Shown: positions 14,655 to 21,573 of the stretch, piece after piece | How positions within the stretch are numbered: position 1 is the first letter of the stretch | How the letters are laid out: every line of letters begins with the position of its first letter | Virus record (IMG/VR): IMGVR_UViG_3300048928_000631 | Location: 1-21,573 of that record | DNA: 21,573 nucleotides | DNA from: a virus | Direction: 5' to 3' (one strand) | Notes under the pieces: model-generated | What the model saw: the letters and a program-made list of their open reading frames with translations, nothing else | Told to the model about the DNA's origin: nothing | The model's database searches: none | Translations under genes and position numbers: made by a program

Positions 14655-14798
14655 ATGGAACTTACGGAGCAGGAAACTGAAATCATTGCGGGATTTTTGG
14701 CTGAGAATTGGGCGGCGTTTTCGCAGTCTGCTGAAGAGGTCATGTCAGTGTGCGCCCTGCATCGTCTGGCCGAAAAATTAGGGCTGGAAAGTGCCTGA
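14655..14798 (+). CDS. Small protein of unknown function (47 residues)
   Basis: The frame starts MELTEQETEIIAGFLAENWA and ends LHRLAEKLGLESA. A near-consensus ribosome site, TAAGGAGGA at 14641-14649, is six bases before the ATG. The product is small, acidic and likely all-helical; no family is recognised. It lies between the tail-fibre assembly gene and a strong terminator, a place where related phages often carry small accessory genes. The ribosome site and amino-acid composition support real translation; the function is unknown. Confidence 0.68.
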   Translation: MELTEQETEIIAGFLAENWAAFSQSAEEVMSVCALHRLAEKLGLESA

Positions 14799-14828
14799 TT
14801 ATCCGTTCAGCCATTGAGTCAGACCATC

Positions 14829-14848
14829 GCCCCGAAAGGGGCTTTTTT
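14829..14848 (+). terminator. Intrinsic terminator of the V operon
   Basis: The stem GCCCC (14829-14833) with loop GAAA and GGGGC (14838-14842) is followed directly by six T residues (14843-14848). This is a textbook rho-independent terminator with a stable tetraloop. It closes the V-W-J-I-H-tfa operon and its small last gene before the FI operon begins. Confidence 0.93.
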
Positions 14849-14853
14849 ACGCC

Positions 14854-14944
14854 TGTTGTACCCTGAACCTCCCAACGCCCATCACTCGCCCTGACTGCCG
14901 TTAAACAACAAAATGACCTTGCCTATTTTAACGGAGTTAAGCCG
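14854..14944 (+). promoter_or_regulatory. Candidate late promoter region of the FI operon
   Basis: A TGTTGTA element at 14854-14860 follows the terminator and precedes FI by about 90 bases. GTTGT, eight bases, then CCTCCCA partly fits the recalled 186 B-site consensus. TTAAAC at 14901-14906 is a possible -10-like element. P2 has an Ogr-activated promoter ahead of FI. A GGAG ribosome site at about 14933 serves FI. Confidence 0.4.
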
Positions 14945-16132
14945 ATGAGTGATTTTCACCACGGCGTGCAGGTCGTCGAAATTAACGACGGTACGCGCGT
15001 CATTACCACCGTATCCACGGCCATTATTGGTATGGTCTGCACGGCCAACGATGCTGACGAAAAAGTCTTTCCTCTTAACACGCCGGTGTTAATCACCGAT
15101 GTGATCGCCGCGCAGGGCAAGGCGGGGAAAACCGGCACCCTGTTACCGGCGCTGACGGCCATTGGCGACCAGTGCAAACCGGTCACCGTCGTGGTGCGCG
15201 TGGCGGAATCAGAAAACGAAGACGAGGAAGCCGCCGCCGCCGAAACCCTTTCTAATATCATCGGTGGGGCTGATGAGAATGGCCAATATACGGGCATGAA
15301 AGCTTTGCTCACTGCCGAAGCGGCCACCGGTGTTAAACCGCGCATTCTCGGCGTGCCGGGGCGGGATCCGCAGGCAGTTGCTACGGCGCTGGCCACGGTT
15401 TGTCAGTCGCTGCGCGCTTTCGGCTATATCAGCGCGTGGGAATGCAAAACCCTCTCTGATGCGATTAAGTACCGGGACAATTTCAGCCAGCGTGAACTGA
15501 TGCTTATCTGGCCTGATTTTATTTCATGGGATACCAAAACAAACGCCAGCTCTACCGCCTACGCCACGGCGCGCGCGTTAGGTCTGCGCGCCAAAATAGA
15601 CCAAGGCACCGGCTGGCATAAAACCCTGTCTAACGTTGGCGTTAACGGCGTGACCGGTATTAGCGCATCGGTGTTTTGGGATTTGCAGGCATCCGGCACC
15701 GATGCTGACCTGCTCAATGAGGCCGGTGTCACGACGCTGGTGCGTAAAGACGGCTTCCGCTTTTGGGGTAACCGCACCTGTTCTGATGACCCGCTTTTCC
15801 TGTTTGAGAACTACACCCGCACCGCGCAGGTGCTGGCTGACACGATGGCCGAAGCGCATATGTGGGCGGTGGATAAGCCGATGACCGCAACGCTTATCCG
15901 CGACATCATCGACGGCATCAACGCCAAGTTCCGTGAGCTCAAATCGAACGGCTACATCATTGACGGTAATTGCTGGTTTGATGAATCGGCGAACGACAAA
16001 GAGACCCTGAAAGCCGGGAAACTTTATGTCGATTATGACTACACGCCGGTGCCGCCGCTGGAAAGCCTGACCCTGCGTCAGCGCATCACTGCCAACTACC
16101 TCGTCAATCTGGCGGCATCCATTAACAGCTAA
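14945..16132 (+). CDS. FI: Contractile tail sheath protein gpFI
   Basis: FI is the contractile sheath subunit surrounding the tail tube. The 395-residue product is one short of P2 FI. The start MSDFHHGVQVVEINDGTRVI and the region TVSTAIIGMVCTANDADEKVFP are typical of P2-type sheaths, as is the C-terminal sequence from FRELKSNGYIIDGNCWFDE to the end, which forms the inner conserved domain and the strand-exchange tail. It heads the tail operon and is followed by the tube gene after 11 bases. Confidence 0.97.
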   Translation: MSDFHHGVQVVEINDGTRVITTVSTAIIGMVCTANDADEKVFPLNTPVLITDVIAAQGKAGKTGTLLPALTAIGDQCKPVTVVVRVAESENEDEEAAAAETLSNIIGGADENGQYTGMKALLTAEAATGVKPRILGVPGRDPQAVATALATVCQSLRAFGYISAWECKTLSDAIKYRDNFSQRELMLIWPDFISWDTKTNASSTAYATARALGLRAKIDQGTGWHKTLSNVGVNGVTGISASVFWDLQASGTDADLLNEAGVTTLVRKDGFRFWGNRTCSDDPLFLFENYTRTAQVLADTMAEAHMWAVDKPMTATLIRDIIDGINAKFRELKSNGYIIDGNCWFDESANDKETLKAGKLYVDYDYTPVPPLESLTLRQRITANYLVNLAASINS

Positions 16133-16143
16133 GGGCAATCACA

Positions 16144-16662
16144 ATGGCACTTCCTCGCAAACTGAAATACCTCAATCTGTTTAACGACGGTCTGAGCTAC
16201 ATGGGCGTGGTGCAGTCAGTCACGCTGCCTAAGCTGACCCGCAAGCTTGAGAACTATCGCGGCGGCGGCATGAACGGCTCCGCGCCGGTTGATTTTGGTC
16301 TGGACGACGACGCGCTGACCGTTGAGTGGTCAATGGGCGGGCTCCCGGATGCAACCCTGTGGGCGCAGTATGCCGCCGCCGGTGCGGCGGATGTGCCGCT
16401 GCGTTTTGCCGGGTCATTCCAGCGTGACGACACCGGCGATACTTCTGCCGTGGAAATCGTCATGCGGGGGCGTCACAAAGAAATCGACACCGGCGACATG
16501 AAACAGGGCGAAGACACCGAAAGCAAAATCACCACGCAGTGTACGTATTACAAGCTGGTGATTGACGGTAATACGCTGATTGAAATCGACACCGTGAACA
16601 TGGTCGAAATCGTCAACGGCACCGACATGCTGGAAAAACACCGCCGCAATATCGGCCTTTAA
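16144..16662 (+). CDS. FII: Tail tube protein gpFII
   Basis: FII is the major subunit of the inner tail tube through which DNA passes. The 172-residue length is the same as in P2. The sequences MALPRKLKYLNLFNDGLSYM, KLTRKLENYRGGGMNG and RHKEIDTGDMKQGEDTESKI are hallmark P2 tube segments. It sits between the sheath gene and the tail assembly chaperones, as expected. Confidence 0.97.
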   Translation: MALPRKLKYLNLFNDGLSYMGVVQSVTLPKLTRKLENYRGGGMNGSAPVDFGLDDDALTVEWSMGGLPDATLWAQYAAAGAADVPLRFAGSFQRDDTGDTSAVEIVMRGRHKEIDTGDMKQGEDTESKITTQCTYYKLVIDGNTLIEIDTVNMVEIVNGTDMLEKHRRNIGL

Positions 16663-16719
16663 TTACCGCGTGGCCGGTGGGTGCTGGCCACGCTCATAAC
16701 CTGACGTGGGGATAATCTG

Positions 16720-17022
16720 ATGAGCAATAAAGACCTGACTACCGCCGACGAAAACACCAACGTCGTGACGCTGGATAAACCCCTCAAGCGCGGCGAAACC
16801 CTGATTGATTCGGTGACGGTTATCCGTCCCACTGCCGGAGCATTGCGCGGCGTCGGTCTGGCTGACGTGGCTAATGCGCAGGTTGATGCGCTGCTGGTGG
16901 TACTGCCGCGCATCACTTACCCGAGCCTGACAAAAGAAGAGTGCAACGCGCTGGAGCTGCCAGACCTTGTGGCGCTGGCGGGCAAGGTGATTGGTTTTTT
17001 ATCGCCGAATTCGGAACACTGA
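16720..17022 (+). CDS. E: Tail assembly chaperone gpE
   Basis: gpE is the short product of the P2 tail assembly chaperone pair, which binds the tape measure protein before the tube polymerises, like lambda gpG. The product has 100 residues (about 91 in P2). The body contains TLDKPLKRGETLIDSVTVIRP and LPRITYPSLTKEECNALEL, both family-like. A GGGGA ribosome site precedes the ATG. The last codons read GGT TTT TTA, which forms a slippery site for production of the longer E+E' protein. Confidence 0.93.
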   Translation: MSNKDLTTADENTNVVTLDKPLKRGETLIDSVTVIRPTAGALRGVGLADVANAQVDALLVVLPRITYPSLTKEECNALELPDLVALAGKVIGFLSPNSEH

Positions 17023-17174
17023 CGTTCCCGCCCCGCTTTGGGGTAGATGACCTGATGGCTGACGTGGCGGTGGTCTTTCACTGGCCACCGTCAGAGCTCT
17101 ATCCGATGAGCCCCGCCGAGCTCGCACAATGGCGCGCAAAGGCAATCGAACGAAGTGGACACGCCAATGAGTAA
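16720..17174 (+). CDS. E': Frameshift product gpE+E'
   Basis: A -1 ribosomal frameshift on T-TTT-TTA (16995-17001) would join the first 94 residues of E to 57 residues of the overlapping frame, giving 151 residues ending in SGHANE; P2 E+E' has 142. The shifted part (FGTLTFPPRFGVDDLMADVA, then HWPPSELYPMSPAELAQWR) is the family's C-terminal domain. The frame has no convincing start of its own before the slip site. The ratio of the two products normally controls tail assembly, as for lambda gpG and gpGT. The stop overlaps the start of T by eight bases. Confidence 0.88.
16995..17001 (+). promoter_or_regulatory. Programmed -1 frameshift site
   Basis: The heptamer T TTT TTA fits the X-XXY-YYZ rule in the E frame (GGT TTT TTA). 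A perfect palindrome, CCGAATTCGG, lies at 17005-17014. P2 is known to use a -1 shift at a similar T-rich heptamer to make E+E'. Confidence 0.88.
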
Positions 17175-19632
17175 CGTTAAGTTGCAGGTTCTGCTCAAGG
17201 CCGTTGACCAGGCAAGTCGCCCGTTTAAATCCATCCAGACAGCGAGTAAATCGCTGTCCGGGGATATCCGAAATACCCAAAACTCCCTCAAATCGCTGAA
17301 CGCCCAAGCCGAGCGTATCGAGGGTTTTCGTAAAACGAGCGGTCAGCTTGCCGTTACCGGCCAGTCTCTCAAAATTGCAAAACAGGAAGCCGCCGCGCTG
17401 GCTGTCCAGTTTAAAAACACCACCAACCCGACGCGTGCGCAGGCCAAGGCGCTGGAAGATGCCAAGCGCGCCGCGTCTGACCTGCAAATTAAATACAACG
17501 GACTGCGGCAATCGGTACAGCGTCAGCGTCAGGAACTGGCGCAGGCCGGGATCAATACACGCACACTGTCAGCCGATGAGCGCCGCCTGAAAACCTCAGT
17601 CAGTGAGACGACGGCACAGCTCAACCGCCAGCGCGATGCGCTTGCCCGCGTGAGTGCGCAGCAGGCCAGACTCGGTACGGTAAAAAAACGCTATGACTCC
17701 GGCAAGCAGTTAGCCGCCGGTGCGCGCGGGGCGGGTATGGCGGGGGTCGGAGTGGCCGCCGCCGGGCTGTATGGGGAAGCCCGGTTTATCGCGCCGGGCA
17801 TTGGTTTTGATAAACAGATGTCAGGTACGCAGGCCATTCTTGGCCTTGATAAGGGTGATGAGAAACTCGGCCAAATTCGTAAGCAGGCGCGTGATATCGG
17901 CGCGACAACGGCGTTTTCTCCGGGCGACGTCGCCCGTACACAGACCACACTTGCCCGCTCGGGCTATGACGCCGATTCAGTGCTGGCCGCAACGGGCTCC
18001 ACCGTTAACCTGAGCCTTGCGGCGGATGTGGATATCGCCGAAGCCGCCGATATCATCACCAATATGCAATCGGCGTTTAACCTGCCGACCACGGAAATTC
18101 AGCGCGTAGCGGACGTGATGACCAAGGGGTTTACCTCGTCAAATACCGGGCTGATTGAGCTTGGCGAAGCGATGAAATATGTGGCGCCCATTGCAGAGGC
18201 GGCGGGTGCCAGCATCGAAGACACGACGGCTATGCTCGGCGTGATGGCGGATAACGGCATTAAAGGGTCGATGGCCGGTACGGGTGCAAGCGCTATTTTC
18301 AGCCGTCTGCAAGCCCCCGTTGGTCAGGCTCCGGCGGCGCTTAATGAGCTGGGTATTAAAACCCGAGACGCAAAAGGCAACATGCTGCCGGTGGTAGGGA
18401 TCCTCCAGTCGATTGACCGTTCTTTTAAAAAGAACAAACTCGGCACCGCTCAGCAGGCTGAATACCTGAAAGTTATCTTTGGTGAAGAGGCCATGAAAGG
18501 CGCGGTCAAGCTGGTGGCCGCTGCGGGCAACGGCAACCTTGCCGAGAAGCAAGGGGCGATTAAAGACTCTGCCGGCACCACGGAGCGTATCGCCAACGTC
18601 CAGACCGACAACCTCGACGGGGATTTAAAAAACCTCGCCTCGGCATGGGAAGATTTACAGATTGAGGTGTTCGAGAAACAGGATAAGACCCTGCGCCGCC
18701 TGACCACCTCGGCCACCGAGTGGTTAGGGAAAATCGGGGCATGGGCTAAGGCCAATCCTGAGCTGACGAAAACACTTTTTGCTGTGGCCTCCGGCGCGCT
18801 GGCCATCATCGGCGTACTGGGCGGAATTGGTCTTATCGCGTGGCCGGTGATAGCGGGCATTAATGCGATTATCGCCGTCGCCGGTACGCTTGGGTTGATA
18901 TTCAGCACGGCGGGTACGGCCATTGTCACTGCGCTGGGCGCAATAACATGGCCGGTGCTGGCCGTCGGCGCGCTGTTTGTCGCTGCGGCTCTGCTTATCC
19001 GTAAATACTGGGAACCCATCAGCGCCTTTTTCTCCGGCGTGGTTGAGGGGTTGGGCGTTGCATTTGAGCCTATCAAAGAGCTTTTTGCGCCGCTTAAGCC
19101 GGTATTTGACGGCTTGGGGCAGATGCTTAAAAAAACATGGCAGTGGTTCAAGGATTTAATTGCACCGGTGAAATCCACGCAGGAAACGCTGGAAAGTTGC
19201 AAAAATGCCGGGGTGCTGTTTGGTCAGGCCGTGGCTAATGCGCTCACTGCACCTTTGCAGGTATTCAACAAACTGCGTCGCGGCGTTGACTGGTTGCTGG
19301 AAAAGCTCGGGCTTATCAAGGGTGAGTCTGAGGAGATCGACAAAGCCGCTGATAAGGCAGAGCAGCGAGCTAAATCAGAGGGCGGTAATTCAGAGGCCGC
19401 AAGTTCAGAACCGTACCAGCCGCCGGGCGGTAATTTTGGATTCAGTTACGGCTACGTGCCGGTGTCGGCGGGTGGTGGGCGTTCTTATACCGACAACAGC
19501 AAAAATAGTTATCAGATTTCCATCGGTGCCGGTATGGGCGCACAGGATACCAGTCGTCAGGTGATGGATGCGCTGGATGCCCGAGAACGCCAGCGGCGTG
19601 CAGATTTACGCTCACGGCTGGGTTATGACTAA
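17167..19632 (+). CDS. T: Tail tape measure protein gpT
   Basis: gpT sets tail length and probably helps DNA cross the inner membrane. The product has 821 residues (815 in P2), so the tail should be about P2 length. The N-terminal ~180 residues are Gln/Ala/Arg/Lys-rich and coiled-coil-like. Next comes the P2-type core domain (about 200-420, with FDKQMSGTQAILGL and IGATTAFSPGDVARTQTTLA). A long hydrophobic stretch follows at about 535-612, with Gly/Ala-rich membrane-like helices. A Ser/Gly-rich C-terminal part ends the protein. The ATG at 17167 is preferred; a GTG at 17155 would add four residues. The start overlaps the end of E', as in P2. Confidence 0.96.
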   Translation: MSNVKLQVLLKAVDQASRPFKSIQTASKSLSGDIRNTQNSLKSLNAQAERIEGFRKTSGQLAVTGQSLKIAKQEAAALAVQFKNTTNPTRAQAKALEDAKRAASDLQIKYNGLRQSVQRQRQELAQAGINTRTLSADERRLKTSVSETTAQLNRQRDALARVSAQQARLGTVKKRYDSGKQLAAGARGAGMAGVGVAAAGLYGEARFIAPGIGFDKQMSGTQAILGLDKGDEKLGQIRKQARDIGATTAFSPGDVARTQTTLARSGYDADSVLAATGSTVNLSLAADVDIAEAADIITNMQSAFNLPTTEIQRVADVMTKGFTSSNTGLIELGEAMKYVAPIAEAAGASIEDTTAMLGVMADNGIKGSMAGTGASAIFSRLQAPVGQAPAALNELGIKTRDAKGNMLPVVGILQSIDRSFKKNKLGTAQQAEYLKVIFGEEAMKGAVKLVAAAGNGNLAEKQGAIKDSAGTTERIANVQTDNLDGDLKNLASAWEDLQIEVFEKQDKTLRRLTTSATEWLGKIGAWAKANPELTKTLFAVASGALAIIGVLGGIGLIAWPVIAGINAIIAVAGTLGLIFSTAGTAIVTALGAITWPVLAVGALFVAAALLIRKYWEPISAFFSGVVEGLGVAFEPIKELFAPLKPVFDGLGQMLKKTWQWFKDLIAPVKSTQETLESCKNAGVLFGQAVANALTAPLQVFNKLRRGVDWLLEKLGLIKGESEEIDKAADKAEQRAKSEGGNSEAASSEPYQPPGGNFGFSYGYVPVSAGGGRSYTDNSKNSYQISIGAGMGAQDTSRQVMDALDARERQRRADLRSRLGYD

Positions 19633-19644
19633 GGAGATATTCGT

Positions 19645-20109
19645 ATGATGTTAACGCTCGGATTATTTGTGTTTCAGCTTCAGACCGTCCCTTATCAGAG
19701 CCTGCAACGCAATGTTGATTACCGCTGGCCGTCAAACAGCCGTGTTGGCCAGCGACCCGCACTGCAATTTCTCGGCGTTAATGAGGAAAAAATTACCCTG
19801 TCAGGGGTGCTTATGCCGGAAATCACCGGCGGGCGCATGTCACTGCTGGTACTTAACCAGATGGCCGATGAGGGCAAGGCGTGGCCGCTGCTGGAGGGCT
19901 CCGGCACTATTTATGGCATGTTCGTTGTAGAAAGCCTCAGTGAGACCCGCAGTGAATTCTTTGCCGATGGCAGCGCGCGAAGCATTGAATTTACGCTAAC
20001 GCTCACCCGCGTGGATGAGACCCTGATTTCCATGTTTGGTGACTTGCAGGCGCAGGCTGATGGATTGCTGAATAAAGCCAGCTCGGCGGTGCAGGGGGTG
20101 TGGTCATGA
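19645..20109 (+). CDS. U: Tail protein gpU
   Basis: gpU is a tail component of P2, thought to adapt the tube to the baseplate hub. The 154-residue product compares with 159 in P2. The start MLTLGLFVFQLQTVPYQSLQ and the sequences YRWPSNSRVGQRPALQFLG and LPLLEG-like WPLLEGSGTIYG are the Phage_P2_GpU signature. An AAGGAG ribosome site precedes the ATG at 19645. The stop overlaps the D start (ATGA). Confidence 0.94.
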   Translation: MMLTLGLFVFQLQTVPYQSLQRNVDYRWPSNSRVGQRPALQFLGVNEEKITLSGVLMPEITGGRMSLLVLNQMADEGKAWPLLEGSGTIYGMFVVESLSETRSEFFADGSARSIEFTLTLTRVDETLISMFGDLQAQADGLLNKASSAVQGVWS

Positions 20110-21269
20110 TAACGGGTATGGCACTCGAAGCCGGGGCGAAACTGGCTCCGGCGTTTATGCTGACGCAGGCGGGTAATGACATCACGAAAGATATCAGCGC
20201 CCGGCTGTTATCTCTGACGCTCACGGATAACAGGGGGTTTGACGCTGACCAGCTCGACATTGAGCTCGATGACAGCGACGGTCAGGTGGAGATGCCTGCG
20301 CGCGGCGCGGTGCTCTCCCTGTTCTTGGGCTGGCAGGGTTCGGCGCTGCTGGGTAAGGGGCAATTTACGGTTGATGAAGTTGAACACCGTGGCGCGCCGG
20401 ATACGCTGACCATCCGGGCGCGCAGTGCTGACTTTCGCGGCACCCTGAACTCACGGCGTGAAATGTCTTACCACGACACTACGCTCGGTCAGGTGGTGGA
20501 GCAGATCGCCGCGCGCAATAAGCTGACGGCCAGCGTGGCCACGCAATTGAACTCCATCAGTATTCCGCACATCGACCAGTCTCAGGAATCTGACGCCAAG
20601 TTTTTAACCCGTCTGGCCACGCGCAACGGGGCGGATGTTTCGGTGAAAACGGGTAAGTTACTTTTTCTGAAAGCGGGGAGCGGCACGACCGCCAGCGGCA
20701 AGCCCATACCGATTATGACGATTGAGCGCGCCGACGGAGACCGGCATCAGTTTGCTATCGCTGACCGGGGCGCATACACCGGCGTAACGGCTAAATGGCT
20801 GCACACTAAAGACCCTAAGCCGAAAAAGCAAAAGGTCAAAATCCAGCGAAAGCCAAAGTTTAAACAACTGCGCGCACTGCAACACCCCAAAGCGAAACCG
20901 GTTAAAGCCAAGGCGGTGGCAGTCAAAACACCTGAAGCCAAAGAAGGTGAATACATGGCCGGTGAAGCGGATAACGTGTTTGCACTGACCACCATCTATG
21001 CCAGTAAAGCGCAGGCCATGCGCGCAGCGGCGGCAAAGTGGGATAAGTTGCAACGTGGGGTGGCCGAATTCTCCATTAATCTGGCCATGGGGCGCGCGGA
21101 TTTATATCCTGAAACGCCGGTGCAGGTTAAAGGGTTTAAGCGCGTCATAGACGACCAGTCATGGATTATCACTAAGGTGGTTCACTCACTTAGCAATGGT
21201 GGCTACACGACGTCCCTAGACCTTGAGGTAAGGCTTTCGGATGTGGAGTTTGATACGCAGGAAGAATGA
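20106..21269 (+). CDS. D: Baseplate hub protein gpD
   Basis: gpD forms the central hub of the P2 baseplate, linking spike gpV with the tail tube (phage late control gene D family, related to T4 gp27). From the ATG at 20106 the product is 387 residues, the P2 length. LTLTDNRGFDADQLDIELDD near residue 40 is the most recognisable motif, followed by FLTRLATRNGADVSV and VQVKGFKRVIDDQSWIITKV. Residues ~235-279 form a Lys/Pro/Ala-rich linker. It is the last gene of the FI operon. Confidence 0.96.
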   Translation: MITGMALEAGAKLAPAFMLTQAGNDITKDISARLLSLTLTDNRGFDADQLDIELDDSDGQVEMPARGAVLSLFLGWQGSALLGKGQFTVDEVEHRGAPDTLTIRARSADFRGTLNSRREMSYHDTTLGQVVEQIAARNKLTASVATQLNSISIPHIDQSQESDAKFLTRLATRNGADVSVKTGKLLFLKAGSGTTASGKPIPIMTIERADGDRHQFAIADRGAYTGVTAKWLHTKDPKPKKQKVKIQRKPKFKQLRALQHPKAKPVKAKAVAVKTPEAKEGEYMAGEADNVFALTTIYASKAQAMRAAAAKWDKLQRGVAEFSINLAMGRADLYPETPVQVKGFKRVIDDQSWIITKVVHSLSNGGYTTSLDLEVRLSDVEFDTQEE

Positions 21270-21354
21270 TGAATTAATTGGTTAACTATTTGTTTTAATT
21301 GAATTTAGTGATTAAAATAAACGCATCTTAAAGTGATTCATTGAGGTGGTGATC
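21270..21354 (+). promoter_or_regulatory. AT-rich leader of ogr
   Basis: These 85 AT-rich bases separate D from ogr. In P2, ogr is both read through from the tail operon and transcribed from its own promoter here. TTGTTTTAATTGAA and AT-rich blocks that could serve as -10 boxes are present, but no clear -35/-10 pair is visible. A GAGGTGGTG ribosome site lies just before the ogr ATG. Confidence 0.3.
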
Positions 21355-21573
21355 ATGTTCCATTGTCCAATCTGCAAATACGCTGCACATACCCGTTCCA
21401 GCCGTTACTTGAGTGAGAACACCAAAGAACGTTATAACCAGTGCCAGAACATAAATTGTGGCCATACGTTTAAGACGATGGAATCATTCGACGGCTCAAT
21501 TATGAAGCCGGGGCATATCAACGCAGTGATGCCTCACCCAACCTCGCACGGTCAGCAAACCTTCCTGATGTGA
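21355..21573 (+). CDS. ogr: Late transcription activator Ogr
   Basis: Ogr is the small zinc-binding activator that recruits host RNA polymerase, through its alpha subunit, to the P2 late promoters. The ATG at 21355, with a GAGG ribosome site, gives 72 residues, the P2 length. Cysteines C4, C7, C30 and C35 form the C-x2-C-x22-C-x4-C zinc site. The sequence RSSRYLSENTKERYNQCQN and the ending PHPTSHGQQ are typical of the family. An upstream GTG at 21346 would add three residues and is less likely. It should drive the O, V and FI operons in this window. Confidence 0.96.
   Translation: MFHCPICKYAAHTRSSRYLSENTKERYNQCQNINCGHTFKTMESFDGSIMKPGHINAVMPHPTSHGQQTFLM

Noticed and set aside
18450-19202. 250-codon minus-strand frame inside the tape measure gene
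   Set aside because: It is an antisense shadow of the Ala/Gly-rich gpT hydrophobic region, with no promoter, ribosome site or recognisable protein.

Overview
The window is the structural (late) half of a P2-like temperate myophage, almost certainly a prophage in an enterobacterium. The gene order is that of coliphage P2: P (fragment, leftward), then O N M L X Y K lysB lysC R S, then V W J I H tfa, then FI FII E(+E') T U D, and finally ogr. Most products have P2-like lengths, and several diagnostic residues are present: the gpO protease triad D19/H48/S107, the gpV HxH apex, the E/E' T-TTT-TTA slip site and the four Ogr cysteines. Genus cannot be fixed from the sequence. Integrase, immunity, replication genes and gene Q are not in the window.

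Layout: 1-363 is the N-terminal fifth of the large terminase gene, whose homology stops abruptly near position 70. 364-527 is the divergent P/O promoter region. 528-6238 is the O-S operon (capsid, DNA cutting, head completion, lysis, tail completion). 6239-8917 is an AT-rich island between S and V, where P2 carries the Z/fun exclusion gene. 8918-14848 is the baseplate and tail-fibre operon, closed by a strong terminator. 14945-21269 is the sheath, tube, tape-measure and hub operon. 21355-21573 is ogr, the late activator.

The most interesting item is the leftward gene in the S-V island (6522-8459). Its roughly 190-residue N-terminal part reads as an EndoU-type ribonuclease domain (H23, H51, K94, a KTLFP block and a terminal SFYP motif). 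It is fused to about 450 residues of helical, unrecognised sequence. Known bacterial EndoU domains are mostly C-terminal tips of secreted toxins paired with immunity genes. Here the domain is N-terminal, with no visible secretion signal or adjacent immunity gene, in a prophage cargo slot known for anti-phage genes. An RNA-cleaving (possibly tRNA-cleaving) phage-defence protein is the leading inference.

The lysis cassette also departs from P2. The holin resembles the phage 21 pinholin with two start codons. The lysozyme looks like a P1 Lyz-type SAR endolysin, with a cysteine in the SAR segment and a catalytic cysteine. lysA is absent. Other points are a truncated terminase gene, a strong M-L intergenic hairpin, a GTTGT motif ahead of three late operons, and a 47-codon gene before the terminator.
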